From NCBI GenBank assembly GCA_021234155.1, contig JAJEKV010000045.1, positions 2,007,474 to 2,071,473 on the forward strand: a stretch of DNA of 64,000 nt, written 5' to 3'. Positions 54,803 through 64,000 of the stretch are shown here, piece by piece. Made by a program: the position numbers and the translations under genes. How positions within the stretch are numbered: position 1 is the first letter of the stretch; every line of letters starts with the position of its first letter. Below the pieces are notes generated by a model. That model made no database searches and was not told where the DNA came from. It was given only the letters and a program-made list of their open reading frames with translations. Source of the stretch: Isoetes taiwanensis. Its lineage: Eukaryota; Streptophyta; Lycopodiopsida; Isoetales; Isoetaceae.

Positions 54803-56525
54803 AAGTTCTCTTTTGATCGGCCGGTTTTCCCCCTCCAGACGAGTCTCTCACCAAAATGCATGCGATTCGACACCGTCGGATCGCCATTTTGGGGGGAGAC
54901 GATATATACGTTGTTGGGCTCTTTCTCCATTATCGGCGTCTTCTCACAGCAATTTTTTGGGTCTTAGTTCCCTCCCTCCCCACCCTAAGTTGTGTACATT
55001 CATGTTTTTTCATTTTGATTTGTGATTCCATATCGCGTGGCTCGCGTGACCAGCCCCTCTATATTTGAGAGGTTACGTTGTTTTAAGATATGATATTATG
55101 TCGTGTGGCTCGCGTGACCAGCCCCTTCTCTTATTGGAGGATTGTGATTTGTCATGCACCAGCCCCCTTGGGAGGCTTCGCCGAGCCGGCGTGATGGCTT
55201 CTATTTTTTGAGTTAATTGCTTCTTTTTATGTTGTTTCAGGTCATCTCATCCTATGGCGACTTTGTTACGTTACTTTTCTAACGTCTAATGCGTTCTGTT
55301 TGTTTTCTTTTCTCCTAAGTTTTCAGGTGATCATGGCTATAGAGTGAGATGAATCGTTCAAATTGCGACCCCATCTCGTGTTTCCTAGATTTTTTTCCTC
55401 AATGATATCAACTTTGACGGCCTGGGCTTTTCTTTGGGAGCCATCGGGCGAAATTTTATCATTAGGGTTTTCCTCGAAAACCCGAAAGGTCGGGGTTTTT
55501 CATCCCGGTGATAAACTTTCGCACGTTGCCTCTTATTTGCCTTTCTTACTTTACGTCGTCTTAAGGGGCCTGAGTTGTTCCTATGGCAGGTTCCCTTTAT
55601 GATTATTAGTGGGTAGTCAGATTGAATTGGTGGACAAACATTGTGAAGGTGGAGGGTAGTCCACCAATTCGATCTGACTACCCACTAATAATCATAAAGG
55701 GAACTTGCCATAGGAACAACCCAGGCCCCTTAAGACGACGTAAAGTAAGAAAGGCAAATAGGAGGCAACGTGCGAAAGTTTATCACCGGGATGAAAAACC
55801 CTGCTCTTTCGGGTTTTCGAGGAAAACCCTAATGATAAACCTTCGCCCGATGGCTCCCAAAGAAAAGCCCGGACCGTCAAAGTGATATCATTGAGGAAAA
55901 AATCGAGGAAGCACGAGATGGGGTCGTAATTCGGACGATGCATCTCACACTTTATGGGAGAGTCGAACAAAAGAAAGAAATAGCCATGATCACCTGAAAA
56001 CTTAGGAGAAAAGAAAAACAGAACGCATTAGACGTTAGAAAAGTAACTTAACAAAGTCGCCATAGGATGAGATGACCTGGAAAAAAAACAACATAAAAAG
56101 AAGCAATTAACTCAAAAAATAGAAGCCATCACGCCGGCTCGGCGAAGCCTCCCAAGGGGGCTGTTCCATGACAAATCACAATCCTTCAATAAGAGAAGGG
56201 GCTGGTCACGCGAGCCACGCGATATAATATCATATCTTAAAACAACATAACCTCTCAAATACAGAGGGGCTGGTCACGCGAGCCACGTGATATGGAATCA
56301 CCAATCAAAATGAAAAAACATGAATGTACACAAGTTAGGGTGGGGAGGGAGGGAACTAAGACCCAAAAAACTGCTGTGAGAAGACGCCAATAATGGAGAA
56401 AGAGCCCAAACACGTATATATAGCCTCGTCTCTCTCCAAAATGGCGATCCGACGATGTCGAATCGCATGCATTTTTGTGAGAGACTCGTCTGGAGGGGGA
56501 AAACCGGCCGATCAAAAGAGAACTT
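54803..56525. mobile_element. Giant foldback element, arms of about 830-860 bp
   Basis: A near-perfect inverted repeat: the left arm 54803-55634 reads aagttctcttttgatcggcc onward, and the right arm 55662-56525 is its reverse complement. Only about 27 bases ('acaaacattgtgaaggtgga', then 'gggtagt') lie between them. Arms differ by scattered substitutions and small indels. The sequence includes two tandem copies of 'gtggctcgcgtgaccagccc' in each arm and the hairpin phrase 'gggttttcctcgaaaaccc'. No ORF in it looks like a protein; the matching frames at both ends (MIGRFSPSRRVSH) are the arm read twice. A half copy lies at 50507. Transcription would give a long double-stranded RNA. Confidence 0.9.
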
Positions 56526-58180
56526 TGTGACGCTCCCTGCTAAATATACGGCGACCGGCCGTACACTCGGCAGGAAATCCCCCGTCCGGCTCAACAACCG
56601 CACAGGCCCTTCGTCTACCCCGCACTCTAAGGTGACCCTAGTGCGGGGAGGGGACACGAAGGTGTCTTGCGCGCCCTTCCCCTATGGGCTCCTATAACAG
56701 CGGAAGCGATAAACAAGTCAGAACTAGCATCAAAGCATATAAATACTACCTCGAAGGGTAGTCCATCACACATCCACAAGTGCAAAGATGATAAACATAA
56801 ACCGTAAAACATAAGAGCTCCTACCCGGTGCTCAAACTCGTAAGGAGGATGACCGATCGGCTGAGGCCTCAAGATAGAGGCAATCGAGTCATGGCAATGG
56901 CGGGGGCTGGCATAAAACAATGGCTAGGGTTGACCACTCCATCCGCCCCTCGTGTGCACACTTTTGCGGATGGGCTAAATCAAGCTCAAGGACTCTAGCC
57001 TTCCTGGATACGCAATCCCATGGCATCCCCCATCGGGACTACCCAGTTGCATCTCCCCGGGTCCGATGAGGCAGGAAGGATTGCATCTCCCTTCCCGTGG
57101 TCTAGAGGTTCCTGTATGCTAGAGAATCGTGGGGCACACACGATTAAGCACCCCACTTAACCCCCCAAAACGAGAGCCAAGCCGACACTTGCAGCTCTCG
57201 AGAGAGGCATGCACACCATTGCCCCCAGAGGTGTCCTGACCCATGCTCGCCCCCTCACGAAGTGACCGACCATAAGTCTAGCCCACTATGGGATCCCCCT
57301 CAAGCCCCCACTTTCGCGGGGATCCTCCCTCCACATTGCCTATAGCCCGTTATGTGGTGCTGGAGTCACATCATAGCCTCAATAGCCCGGGTGGGCTCCT
57401 ATGCACAAAGCCGCAACTAATAGGAACTAAGGGATCTAATCTAGGAGCATACTACATATGGCTCTAGGTCTCTACCCCTTCCCAATACAAGAGGAGCAAA
57501 CATGATCAACCATCATCACATAATCACCATATCATGAGAATAATCATAAGAACATCTTAACCTAATCATCTATATCTAACTTACAGTTAGAGTTCCTTGA
57601 TTAGGGTTCAAGATGATGAATGAGGGTTCTAGGATGGCTCTACCCTAGATACAAGATACTAACTCATCTGGAATGCTAATTCCAGATGAACTACTATGAC
57701 TACTACTCTACATACCTGCTCCAAAAGCACTCCCTCCCAATCTTGGCGTCTCCATGGTCTTCGAAGTGTTCGAGGTAGCTCCCACTCCTGCTGATGCGCC
57801 ACGCCTGGGGGTCATGCCATGCTGTCTTTGTGCCACAATGACGGTTCTCGAAAACGGAGTTTCGAAATGTGAAGAAGGTTCCCCGCACTGTTGGAGCCGT
57901 AAAAGAGGCCTAGGGTTAGGGTTTAGGCCTTTATAGGTTAGGGTTCACATGTTATGCCATGTGGCTCCAATAGGGTAAGTCCGTGTGGCGGGTGCCCAAT
58001 GGGTTAAGGCCACGTGGAAAATGGTCTTAACCTAAGGTTGGCTAAGTTATATGAATAACTTAGTCACGCCCCCTAGTGCCACAATCTATGGTATACAAGG
58101 CTATGAAGATAGACTTGTATAGTGAGTGACTCTCCGTGAATATAATGTATTTATAGCGTATATTCCCCTGGAACGTCACA
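56526..58180 (-). mobile_element. 3' LTR of a Ty3/gypsy chromovirus
   Basis: A 1655-bp LTR on the minus strand, from TGTGACG (58180) to CGTCACA (56526), with seven-base inverted ends. A polypurine tract lies immediately outside its start. Near its 5' end is TATAAATACATTATATTC, a possible promoter. It is inserted exactly at the outer edge of the giant palindrome. A truncated relative lies at 1918-3242. Confidence 0.9.
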
Positions 58181-58195
58181 TTCTCCCCCCCTTAG
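58181..58195 (-). other. Polypurine tract of the Ty3/gypsy element
   Basis: The minus strand reads CTAAGGGGGGGAGAA, abutting the LTR start TGTGACG. This primes plus-strand DNA synthesis in LTR retrotransposons, and fixes the LTR boundary at 58180. Confidence 0.9.
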
Positions 58196-59127
58196 GACAA
58201 TGCTGTCCTCAGCATTGCGCTAAGGTGACAACCTACTCTAATCCTGCAAAAGCCACAACAAGAATATATGAACTTAACTTTATTGAAAAAATCAACTTTT
58301 CGTTAATTACTTATTATGTATGTAATTATAAAGGTATATTTATAAGTTATACAAAATTATATAGCTATAACAACTATTATTATCAAAGTATACACATATA
58401 ATATTATTACAACAAATTTAGGAGCTCATAGTTAGTCTAAAATCTATGACTCCTATCTTCTCGTAACATGCTCCCTCCATGCTTCCCTTCACTGACCTGC
58501 ACAAGTAGCACATTACGTTATATAAGTTAATAAGTTTGTGGTTTTAGGGGACCACCCCCCTTACCTACCTCCTTGAGCCGAACTACCAGCTCAAGGTTAC
58601 CCTACTACCTTGCACCCGATCATGGCCCCATAAGGATTTGAGCTTAAGGAACATTTAAGATGCTCCTATCATAAGCCCATGATCAAGTGTTACCTTGTAC
58701 ACGATCCCCGGTCGAGTACACCCCAAAGGTATCATGCCCCCGAGGGTTTCAAGCTAGAGAACGTCCTCACGATCCCATCATCGCAAGATGATCACTTTAA
58801 CCTTCACCATGACCCTCCTACGGCCAGGTGTCGCATTCCCATCGCGCGCATAGAGCATCCGATCGATGTCCCATCATCGCCCACCATGCCTCATTCCTCA
58901 CTCACATGACCCTAATGGTCATGCGCACTCTTGGTGCGCGTGTTGGCCTAGAGAATGCCTTAAAGGCGATCCCATCATCGCCCACACGTTCCAAGATTCT
59001 CGCACATGCACTCTACTAACTAGAATACATGAGCGAACTTAAGGCTCACTAAGAAACATACTAAGCTAACCTCACGGCAAGTCAAGGCCGATCAAATTGA
59101 GACGACTTTCGCCCATCAAACTTTTTC
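58196..59127 (-). mobile_element. Ty3/gypsy 3' untranslated interior
   Basis: Between the chromodomain and the polypurine tract. It has C-rich phrases 'atcccatcatcgc' repeated at 58771, 58870 and 58970. No gene. Confidence 0.6.
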
Positions 59128-59319
59128 CTAAACTCGGGTACCGCTTCTCCAAATCCGCTTCAATACCCATGTCACGTCTTCCACGGGCAAGTGCTTCCAC
59201 TTGACCAAATACCGGAGGAATTGAGACCACCTAGTCCTCTTGAATGACTTATCAAGAAGCAATTCAGCAATAATTTCAACTTGATCCTCCGTCATTTCCA
59301 ACAAAGTTGGAGTATCCAA
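59128..59319 (-). pseudogene. Chromodomain of the Ty3/gypsy integrase
   Basis: An open minus frame of 63 codons: VEIIAELLLDKSFKRTRWSQ, then FLRYLVKWKHLPVEDVTWV. The YLVKWKxLPxEDxTW core is the chromodomain found at the C-terminus of chromovirus integrases, where it helps target insertion to chromatin. Confidence 0.8.
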
Positions 59320-59389
59320 AACCTCCTCGTGGTTAGGATCGCCCTTTTCAATAAACTCACATGGAAGACCTTAAGGTGGCCAAGAGATC

Positions 59390-60198
59390 CAACTGCGTGC
59401 TTGAGAGCCCACTCTTCTCAAGATCTTGAACGGACCGCCCACCTAGGGGCGCAGCTTCTTGCAATTGCCGATCTAAGCTTCCCTTGCTTAACCTTTTACT
59501 TGAGCCAACTTTATCTCATCACAACAAAACAACTCTCGAGGAGTTTTATGTCTATCTGCTAGACTCTTTCGAATATGCCCATGCCGTTGAAGATACTCTC
59601 ACACTTCTACCAAAAGCTACCGTGATATATGCTGTCGTTGTTGAGAAACTTCCACCTTGGGCACTAAATTATGCCACATAACTATGGTCAAGCGTTGATA
59701 ATCAGAATCGATCATGGGGAGACATCTTCGATGACTCTTGCTTCATATTATTGTAATGTAATTGACCAGGTGGATGTACTCGGCCTATTTGGATTACTTG
59801 TTCCAATCATAGTTTCTCAACGTGCTTCCAAAATTGTGTTGGTGCGGTCCCTTTGCCGATTTGATCAAAATGATAAGCAAAACTCATCAACAAGTTGGTG
59901 CAGCTCGTGTTGAAGAAGTCTTGCTAAACGTCGCTAAAGAACGGCTAGATCCAAGGCGGTGTTTATGGTGTGGCATGGCAAGTATGTGCCCTTTTGATAA
60001 GCTATGTACCACAACCATCAAGGCTTCAAAGCTTCTTGTTGTCCTTGGAAGGTCTGCTATGAAAACCATGCTGAAGACTTCCCACTTGGCATCTGGCACC
60101 CCCCAAGGTTCCAAAACTCCTGGAATTCGAAATTGTTCCGCCCTTGTCTGCTGGCTCCGCTGACATTCTTGGATATGTCTGATTATCTGCTTCTTCAT
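59390..60198 (-). pseudogene. Ty3/gypsy integrase core, decayed
   Basis: The best part is the minus frame 60198-59887: it begins in the zinc-binding region (IRHIQECQRSQQTR) and runs through KWEVFSMVFIADLPRTTRSF and EALMVVVHSLSKGHILAMPH. In working copies the block is W-x-x-(I/V)-x-x-D-F-I-x-x-L-P; the catalytic Asp here is replaced (MVFIADLP). Below 59.9 kb the frame is broken. Confidence 0.7.
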
Positions 60199-61222
60199 AC
60201 CCGGCCAGACGTAGCTACTTCTAATGTTGAAGTGGGCCTTTATAATTTTACATGGCCGGAATTAGGGCTATTATGCGTGTCATGGAAGATTTTTCTTACT
60301 TCTTATACTTTGGGTATGCATAGTTGTTCTTTGCTATTAAAGATTACCTTCCTTTTTAAGATATTTGAAGGTTTCTCTTTCTTAATCCGTCCTTGCACTC
60401 TTGTAAGGACTAGCCCATATGTGCTTGAACTCCATGTTGGGGGAGATGGCTTCTTCTATCTTCTTGCTGAATTCGCTTGTCGAAGTGGAGATGGCATTGC
60501 AAATTGATGCTTCAAAGGCTTGCCAATGAGTGGCGGCATCTTAACATCTCCACGGCTGCATGCTCTTCTATTGATTTGCTGTAGATCGCGATGTCGTTGA
60601 AGAGAGATTGATGAAGAAACCATCCAAGGAATCTTCGAAGATGTCGTCCTCAAATGCATACAAGTTGGTGGAGCATTTCATAGACTCAAGGGCATTACTG
60701 TGAAATCATAGTGTCCATACCGTGTTCTGAAGGAGTCTTATAATTATCTTCCCCCTTCATCCTTATTTGCTGATTGCCCGAGTTTAAGTCGATTTTGTAG
60801 AAGAATCCTGCTTCTTGGGCTGATCCATTATGTCGTTTACTTGTTGAGCTGCCCATGGTTGATATACATCTTTAGACTTCCATCTTGGCCGAAAAGATCC
60901 CCAAGTCGGTCAACTCCTACAACTGCTTCTTGAGCTTTGCTAGCTCGGAAGTGCTGATTCTATAAAGAGCCTTGCTGATCGGCTCTGCCTCCGGTGCAAG
61001 AGTGATTTCAGACTCTATGCTTCTATAGAGCAAAAGCTCTCAAATTTCATCTGGAGGTATATCATGGGACTTCTTAATTAACTTAGAAATTGGCCGAGGC
61101 AACTGTTTCGAAGTAGCATCTTCTTTCTTACTCTTATAGTCGGGGTCGACAACTTGTAGCTTATGTACGACCTCATTCCTCATGACGCACTTAGTTAATT
61201 GCTTTACTGGCATGCGTTGCAC
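60199..61222 (-). pseudogene. Ty3/gypsy reverse transcriptase and RNase H region, decayed
   Basis: On the minus strand, from about 61060: IPPDEI, then ESEITLAPEAEPISKALYRI, STSELAKLKKQL and a stop, ELTDLGIFSAKM. This is the entry of a gypsy RT (I-x-L-x-P-G..P-x-(S/A)-x-x-(Y)-R). At about 60800, EAGFFYKIDLNSGNQQIR matches the FSKIDLRSGYHQIR block. The YxDD box was not found. Frames to 60300 are remnants of the following RT and RNase H. Confidence 0.7.
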
Positions 61223-63585
61223 GATTGGAATTACTTAACTTAAATTATAAGGTGCTTGCCCTTTGGTGCTGGGATAATATCTCTTGCTTATGATAATCAA
61301 TTATTGCCTTAGCTGGCTTTAATATTGCATGCTTATTATGAGGTCATTTATTGCCAATGTACATAAGTTGGTGCTGATGCTCTACTTTGCTTCGCTTAAG
61401 GTTGATGTCGACTTGACTCTTGTTCCATTGGTGCTGCTAATTACTCGGCCTTGCCTTAATCACAGGCCTAGATTTAGACTTAAGAGTCTTGCTCTTAAAG
61501 ATGTCCATCATCTAGGAGGTGCAAAATTTACAAGTTAAAGAACTACTTACATAAATCCTATGGCTACAAGTTTAGTCGGCATGACATTACTTTTAGGCGC
61601 ACATAGAAAACTATATGATTAGATAATTATTCTTGTTTTAGATCTAATCTATACTCTAGGATCTGCCCTTTCTTAACTATTGCCCTCTTGAAATAGTCCC
61701 ACCTTTGAGTTGATGCCATCTAAGAAGTTGGCCGGACTTATTAGGTTGCTTCCCTTCATTTGGTCGGATTATTCCTTATGCTGCGGAAGTACTCGTCATA
61801 TACATGGTCGACGGTTATCCTATTATTGAATCCTTCTTAGCGAGGTGATCAAGCTCACGAAGAGGGTTTAATATGTTGGATATCTGTCAGCAATGTATAC
61901 AATTATTGTACTCCATACATTTTCTTCCCAATCCTTGAAGCTCTGCTCAATTCTTGGGTCCATCTTTCTAAAAGAAAAGACAAAAAATCTACTCGAAACT
62001 TCGTCCCAATCCCATCATGGATATTATCACCCATAATTCTAAGATACTCAACTATCTGATAGGTCCTCTAGCTTGCTTAAAGCTGGTGTAGTCATTAGTC
62101 GTTGGAGTAGCAAGGCGATGATCCATAATTTGTTGAAAAGCATCTGGTATCCTTGGAGTTGCTGTATAATCATTCGTGTGCCCTGCTTCTTTTGTTGAAC
62201 ATATTCTGACTCTGCTCGTCCTTAATGTTGATGCTGATTACCTTCATTAACATTATCCCTCTTAGTGGACTTGCGGATGTAGTGGCGACATAAGGCTCGG
62301 TGTCGCATCCCAAAGGCTTGGAGGTAATGTTCACCACTGCGTAGAATCTTTCATGTTTGACTCATCTGCCTTGAAGGTTATGAGATTCGAGGATGATTCT
62401 TCTAACTCCTGAATTGATATTGTTGCATTGACCTTGTCGATTCTATTCTTCGTCCTGCTGGTTGCATGCTGTTGTTATAAGGCTGATGACAATGTTGAGT
62501 GCTTTACCACTTCTAACTATACCACTTAGTCAAAGCATGTCTGCTTGGAGTCCAAATCTGATACTATTATGGCCTGTATATCTGTGATAGTTGCCCTTCC
62601 TCGGAGGTATGTCCAGTCTCATCCTTTAGGGCTCTTGATATCATAAGTCGATGAAGTCGTCTACTTGTTGGTGGCATAGTTGTGACATTAGTCATCGATG
62701 TGGGGCCGTTCCTCGAGACAATATGTCACTTGGAGAATATCCTTGACTAGGAGGTGTTCCTCCCCTAATGTAATCAATTTTGTAAGTGACATGATGCTCA
62801 CTGGCTGTTGCATAGCCCTCTTGGCAATTCTTATGTCTATCCTTGATGTCGCAATCATCCTTCCTATAGGCTCTCCTTTATTCTTCGTGTTCGGGCTTCC
62901 CTATACACCCTCTTGGCTTTTGATTTGCTGAAGTTTCCTCCATAAGTTTGCCCTCTGCTTTCAATTCGTTGATGTTGTCGAGTGTCTCCACTGTCGAGGC
63001 TCGGGGATCCGGAACGAAGGTTCTGCTGATCTATTTTACTGCCCTAAGGTGCACAAGGCAACTAATACTATCACAAGAAGAATTACTTATGTCTACTTAC
63101 TCTACAGTCCCTATTTTTATACCTTTATCCACTCTACCTCAAATGACCCACTTGGCATTTGGCACTTTACTAGGCACTGAGAAGGTACTTATTTACTATT
63201 ATGGGGTGGTAGAAGGGGACTCATTCACTGGGTGTACTTGGTGTGCTAGACTGAATTACCTAGATAGAATGAATTCCTAGATAATTATCTATGATACAAA
63301 GGCATGGCTGAAGACACTTGATGATAGTGCACCTATAACGTGTGTTGGTGTATCATACCAACGTGTGACAACAATTTCTAAGTTTCTAAGAAAAATGTTT
63401 AATTATACTACCTATATGTAGACAAGAGAATACTTAGCAAGATAAGAGCGACAACTAAGGTATGATGAATGCCGATGCTGTCTCTATCTAGCTTAAGGAT
63501 CTTGGTTCCAAGTCTAAGGCTTGGCCATTAATATTATCTAACATTATTAAAGCTTAAATATAATTAAGAATTATAATTCAAACAT
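61223..63585 (-). mobile_element. Ty3/gypsy gag-protease region, heavily decayed
   Basis: By position this should hold gag and protease of the same minus-strand element. Only short frames remain and no zinc knuckle or DTG motif was found. The 5' LTR is not in the window and should lie to the right of 64000 if present. Confidence 0.45.
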
Positions 63586-63589
63586 AAAC

Positions 63590-63775
63590 GATGCCCGCCC
63601 TTAGTGGTTGGCACGGGGGGGTTTGGGGGGGTTCAACCCTGTGGGTGGGAGGTTCAATTCCCGCTACTGTGGGAACCCGCTACTGTGGGATTCTTTTAAG
63701 TTGAGAACGCACACCCATTTGGCGCGGTTTCACCTTGTACCTTGATTTCCGCCAAGATTCAACAATTTCAGGAAC
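63590..63775 (+). repeat. tRNA-derived SINE-like unit
   Basis: 'gcccttagtggttggcacg' resembles a Pol III A box and ggttcaattcccgc (63651-63664) a B box, about 38 bases apart. 'gctactgtgggaacccgcta' then gives a short duplication. It looks like a tRNA-derived SINE head. A clean cloverleaf could not be drawn, so it is not a tRNA gene. Confidence 0.5.
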
Positions 63776-64000
63776 TATAAGAGCTTAAAATGCTTATTTG
63801 GGCCAATTCTAAACTAACTAGCAACTTATTTCATACCAAAAAGATATCTAAAAGTGCAAATATGGGCAAACCGGGTGAATCCGCGCGGATGGCCTCTGCG
63901 TCGCGAACGCAGACGTGTTTGGCGCGGTCTCACCCGGGTGGGCCAATTCTAGCTATTTTTGGATATTTTTAACAAATTTAAAGTGCTACACTGCATTTCT
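63776..64000. other. Right edge, repeat remnants
   Basis: The phrases 'tttggcgcggt(t/c)tcacc' and 'gggccaattcta' each occur twice between 63716 and 63955, so a second diverged SINE-like copy is likely. No gene. Confidence 0.4.

Noticed and set aside
54813-56515. Matching ORFs beginning MIGRFSPSRRVSH at both ends of the palindrome, as a duplicated gene
   Set aside because: They are the same repeat arm read outward-in on each strand, the frames diverge quickly through indels, and no domain is present.
63590-63665. Functional tRNA gene
   Set aside because: Only box-like motifs are present; the arms do not pair into a cloverleaf and an anticodon loop cannot be placed.

Overview
The window looks like a gene-poor, transposon-rich stretch of a large land-plant nuclear genome. 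The sequence is AT-rich, its genes have short GT-AG introns, and most of it is decayed mobile DNA: Ty3/gypsy chromovirus, Copia, L1-type LINE, Helitron-like ends, a DDE-type DNA transposon, a MITE, SINE-like units and a very large foldback element. The plant-type prohibitin, the plant eight-cysteine lipid-transfer protein and the initiator-Met-tRNA primer site of a Copia element place it in land plants. A fern or another lineage with a big genome is my guess from the mix of elements; the sequence does not prove it.

Three genes look intact. (1) 12480-12852, plus strand, is a two-exon secreted eight-cysteine (nsLTP/DIR1-like) protein of 102 aa. (2) 41203-42042, plus strand, is a full-length mitochondrial prohibitin (PHB1/PHB3 type, 279 aa). 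It has an uninterrupted CDS and an apparent intron starting at the base after its stop codon. (3) 48715-49846, minus strand, is a three-exon gene that I assembled from in-phase splice sites. It encodes a 276-aa protein of unknown function with three copies of a TLEEIVWG motif.

Several host-like genes are broken or partial. These are a TAD3/ADAT3-like tRNA deaminase fragment (9606-10051, minus), a multi-exon Ulp1-type cysteine protease gene with frameshifts and an in-frame stop (19918-24570, plus), a fragment of an acidic protein (26818-27310, minus), and a terminal-uridylyl/poly(A) polymerase-like gene whose catalytic region is damaged (51241-53056, plus). Coding-looking exons at 5.2-9.2 kb (minus) and at 15.3 kb (plus) could not be identified.

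Layout. 0-1.2 kb: short repeats and repeated TCGA-centred palindromes. 1.9-4.1 kb: a truncated gypsy LTR and a Copia LTR/PBS/gag start. 5-10 kb: gene debris on the minus strand. 12-13 kb: the LTP gene. 15.9-18.7 kb: a Helitron-like 5' end, a 2-kb degenerate AGAATCT array and a minus-strand Helitron-like 3' end. 19.9-25.7 kb: the Ulp1 pseudogene, then a clear Helitron 3' end. 28-29 kb: a SINE-like copy and a CCA/TGG strand-switch microsatellite. 30-35 kb: an inverted copy of the array edge, a triplicated repeat, a second Helitron-like 5' end and a GGAATATTCC palindrome array. 37.4-39.3 kb: a DDE transposase remnant. 39.9-40.7 kb: a LINE tail with a 16-bp target duplication. 41-42 kb: prohibitin. 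43.2-46.4 kb: an L1-type LINE. 48.7-49.8 kb: the unknown gene. 50.5-53.8 kb: half a foldback element, a TCTA microsatellite, the nucleotidyltransferase pseudogene and a MITE. 54.8-56.5 kb: a 1.7-kb near-perfect palindrome. 56.5-64 kb: the 3' LTR and decayed interior of a Ty3/gypsy chromovirus inserted exactly at the palindrome edge, and a tRNA-like SINE near the right end.
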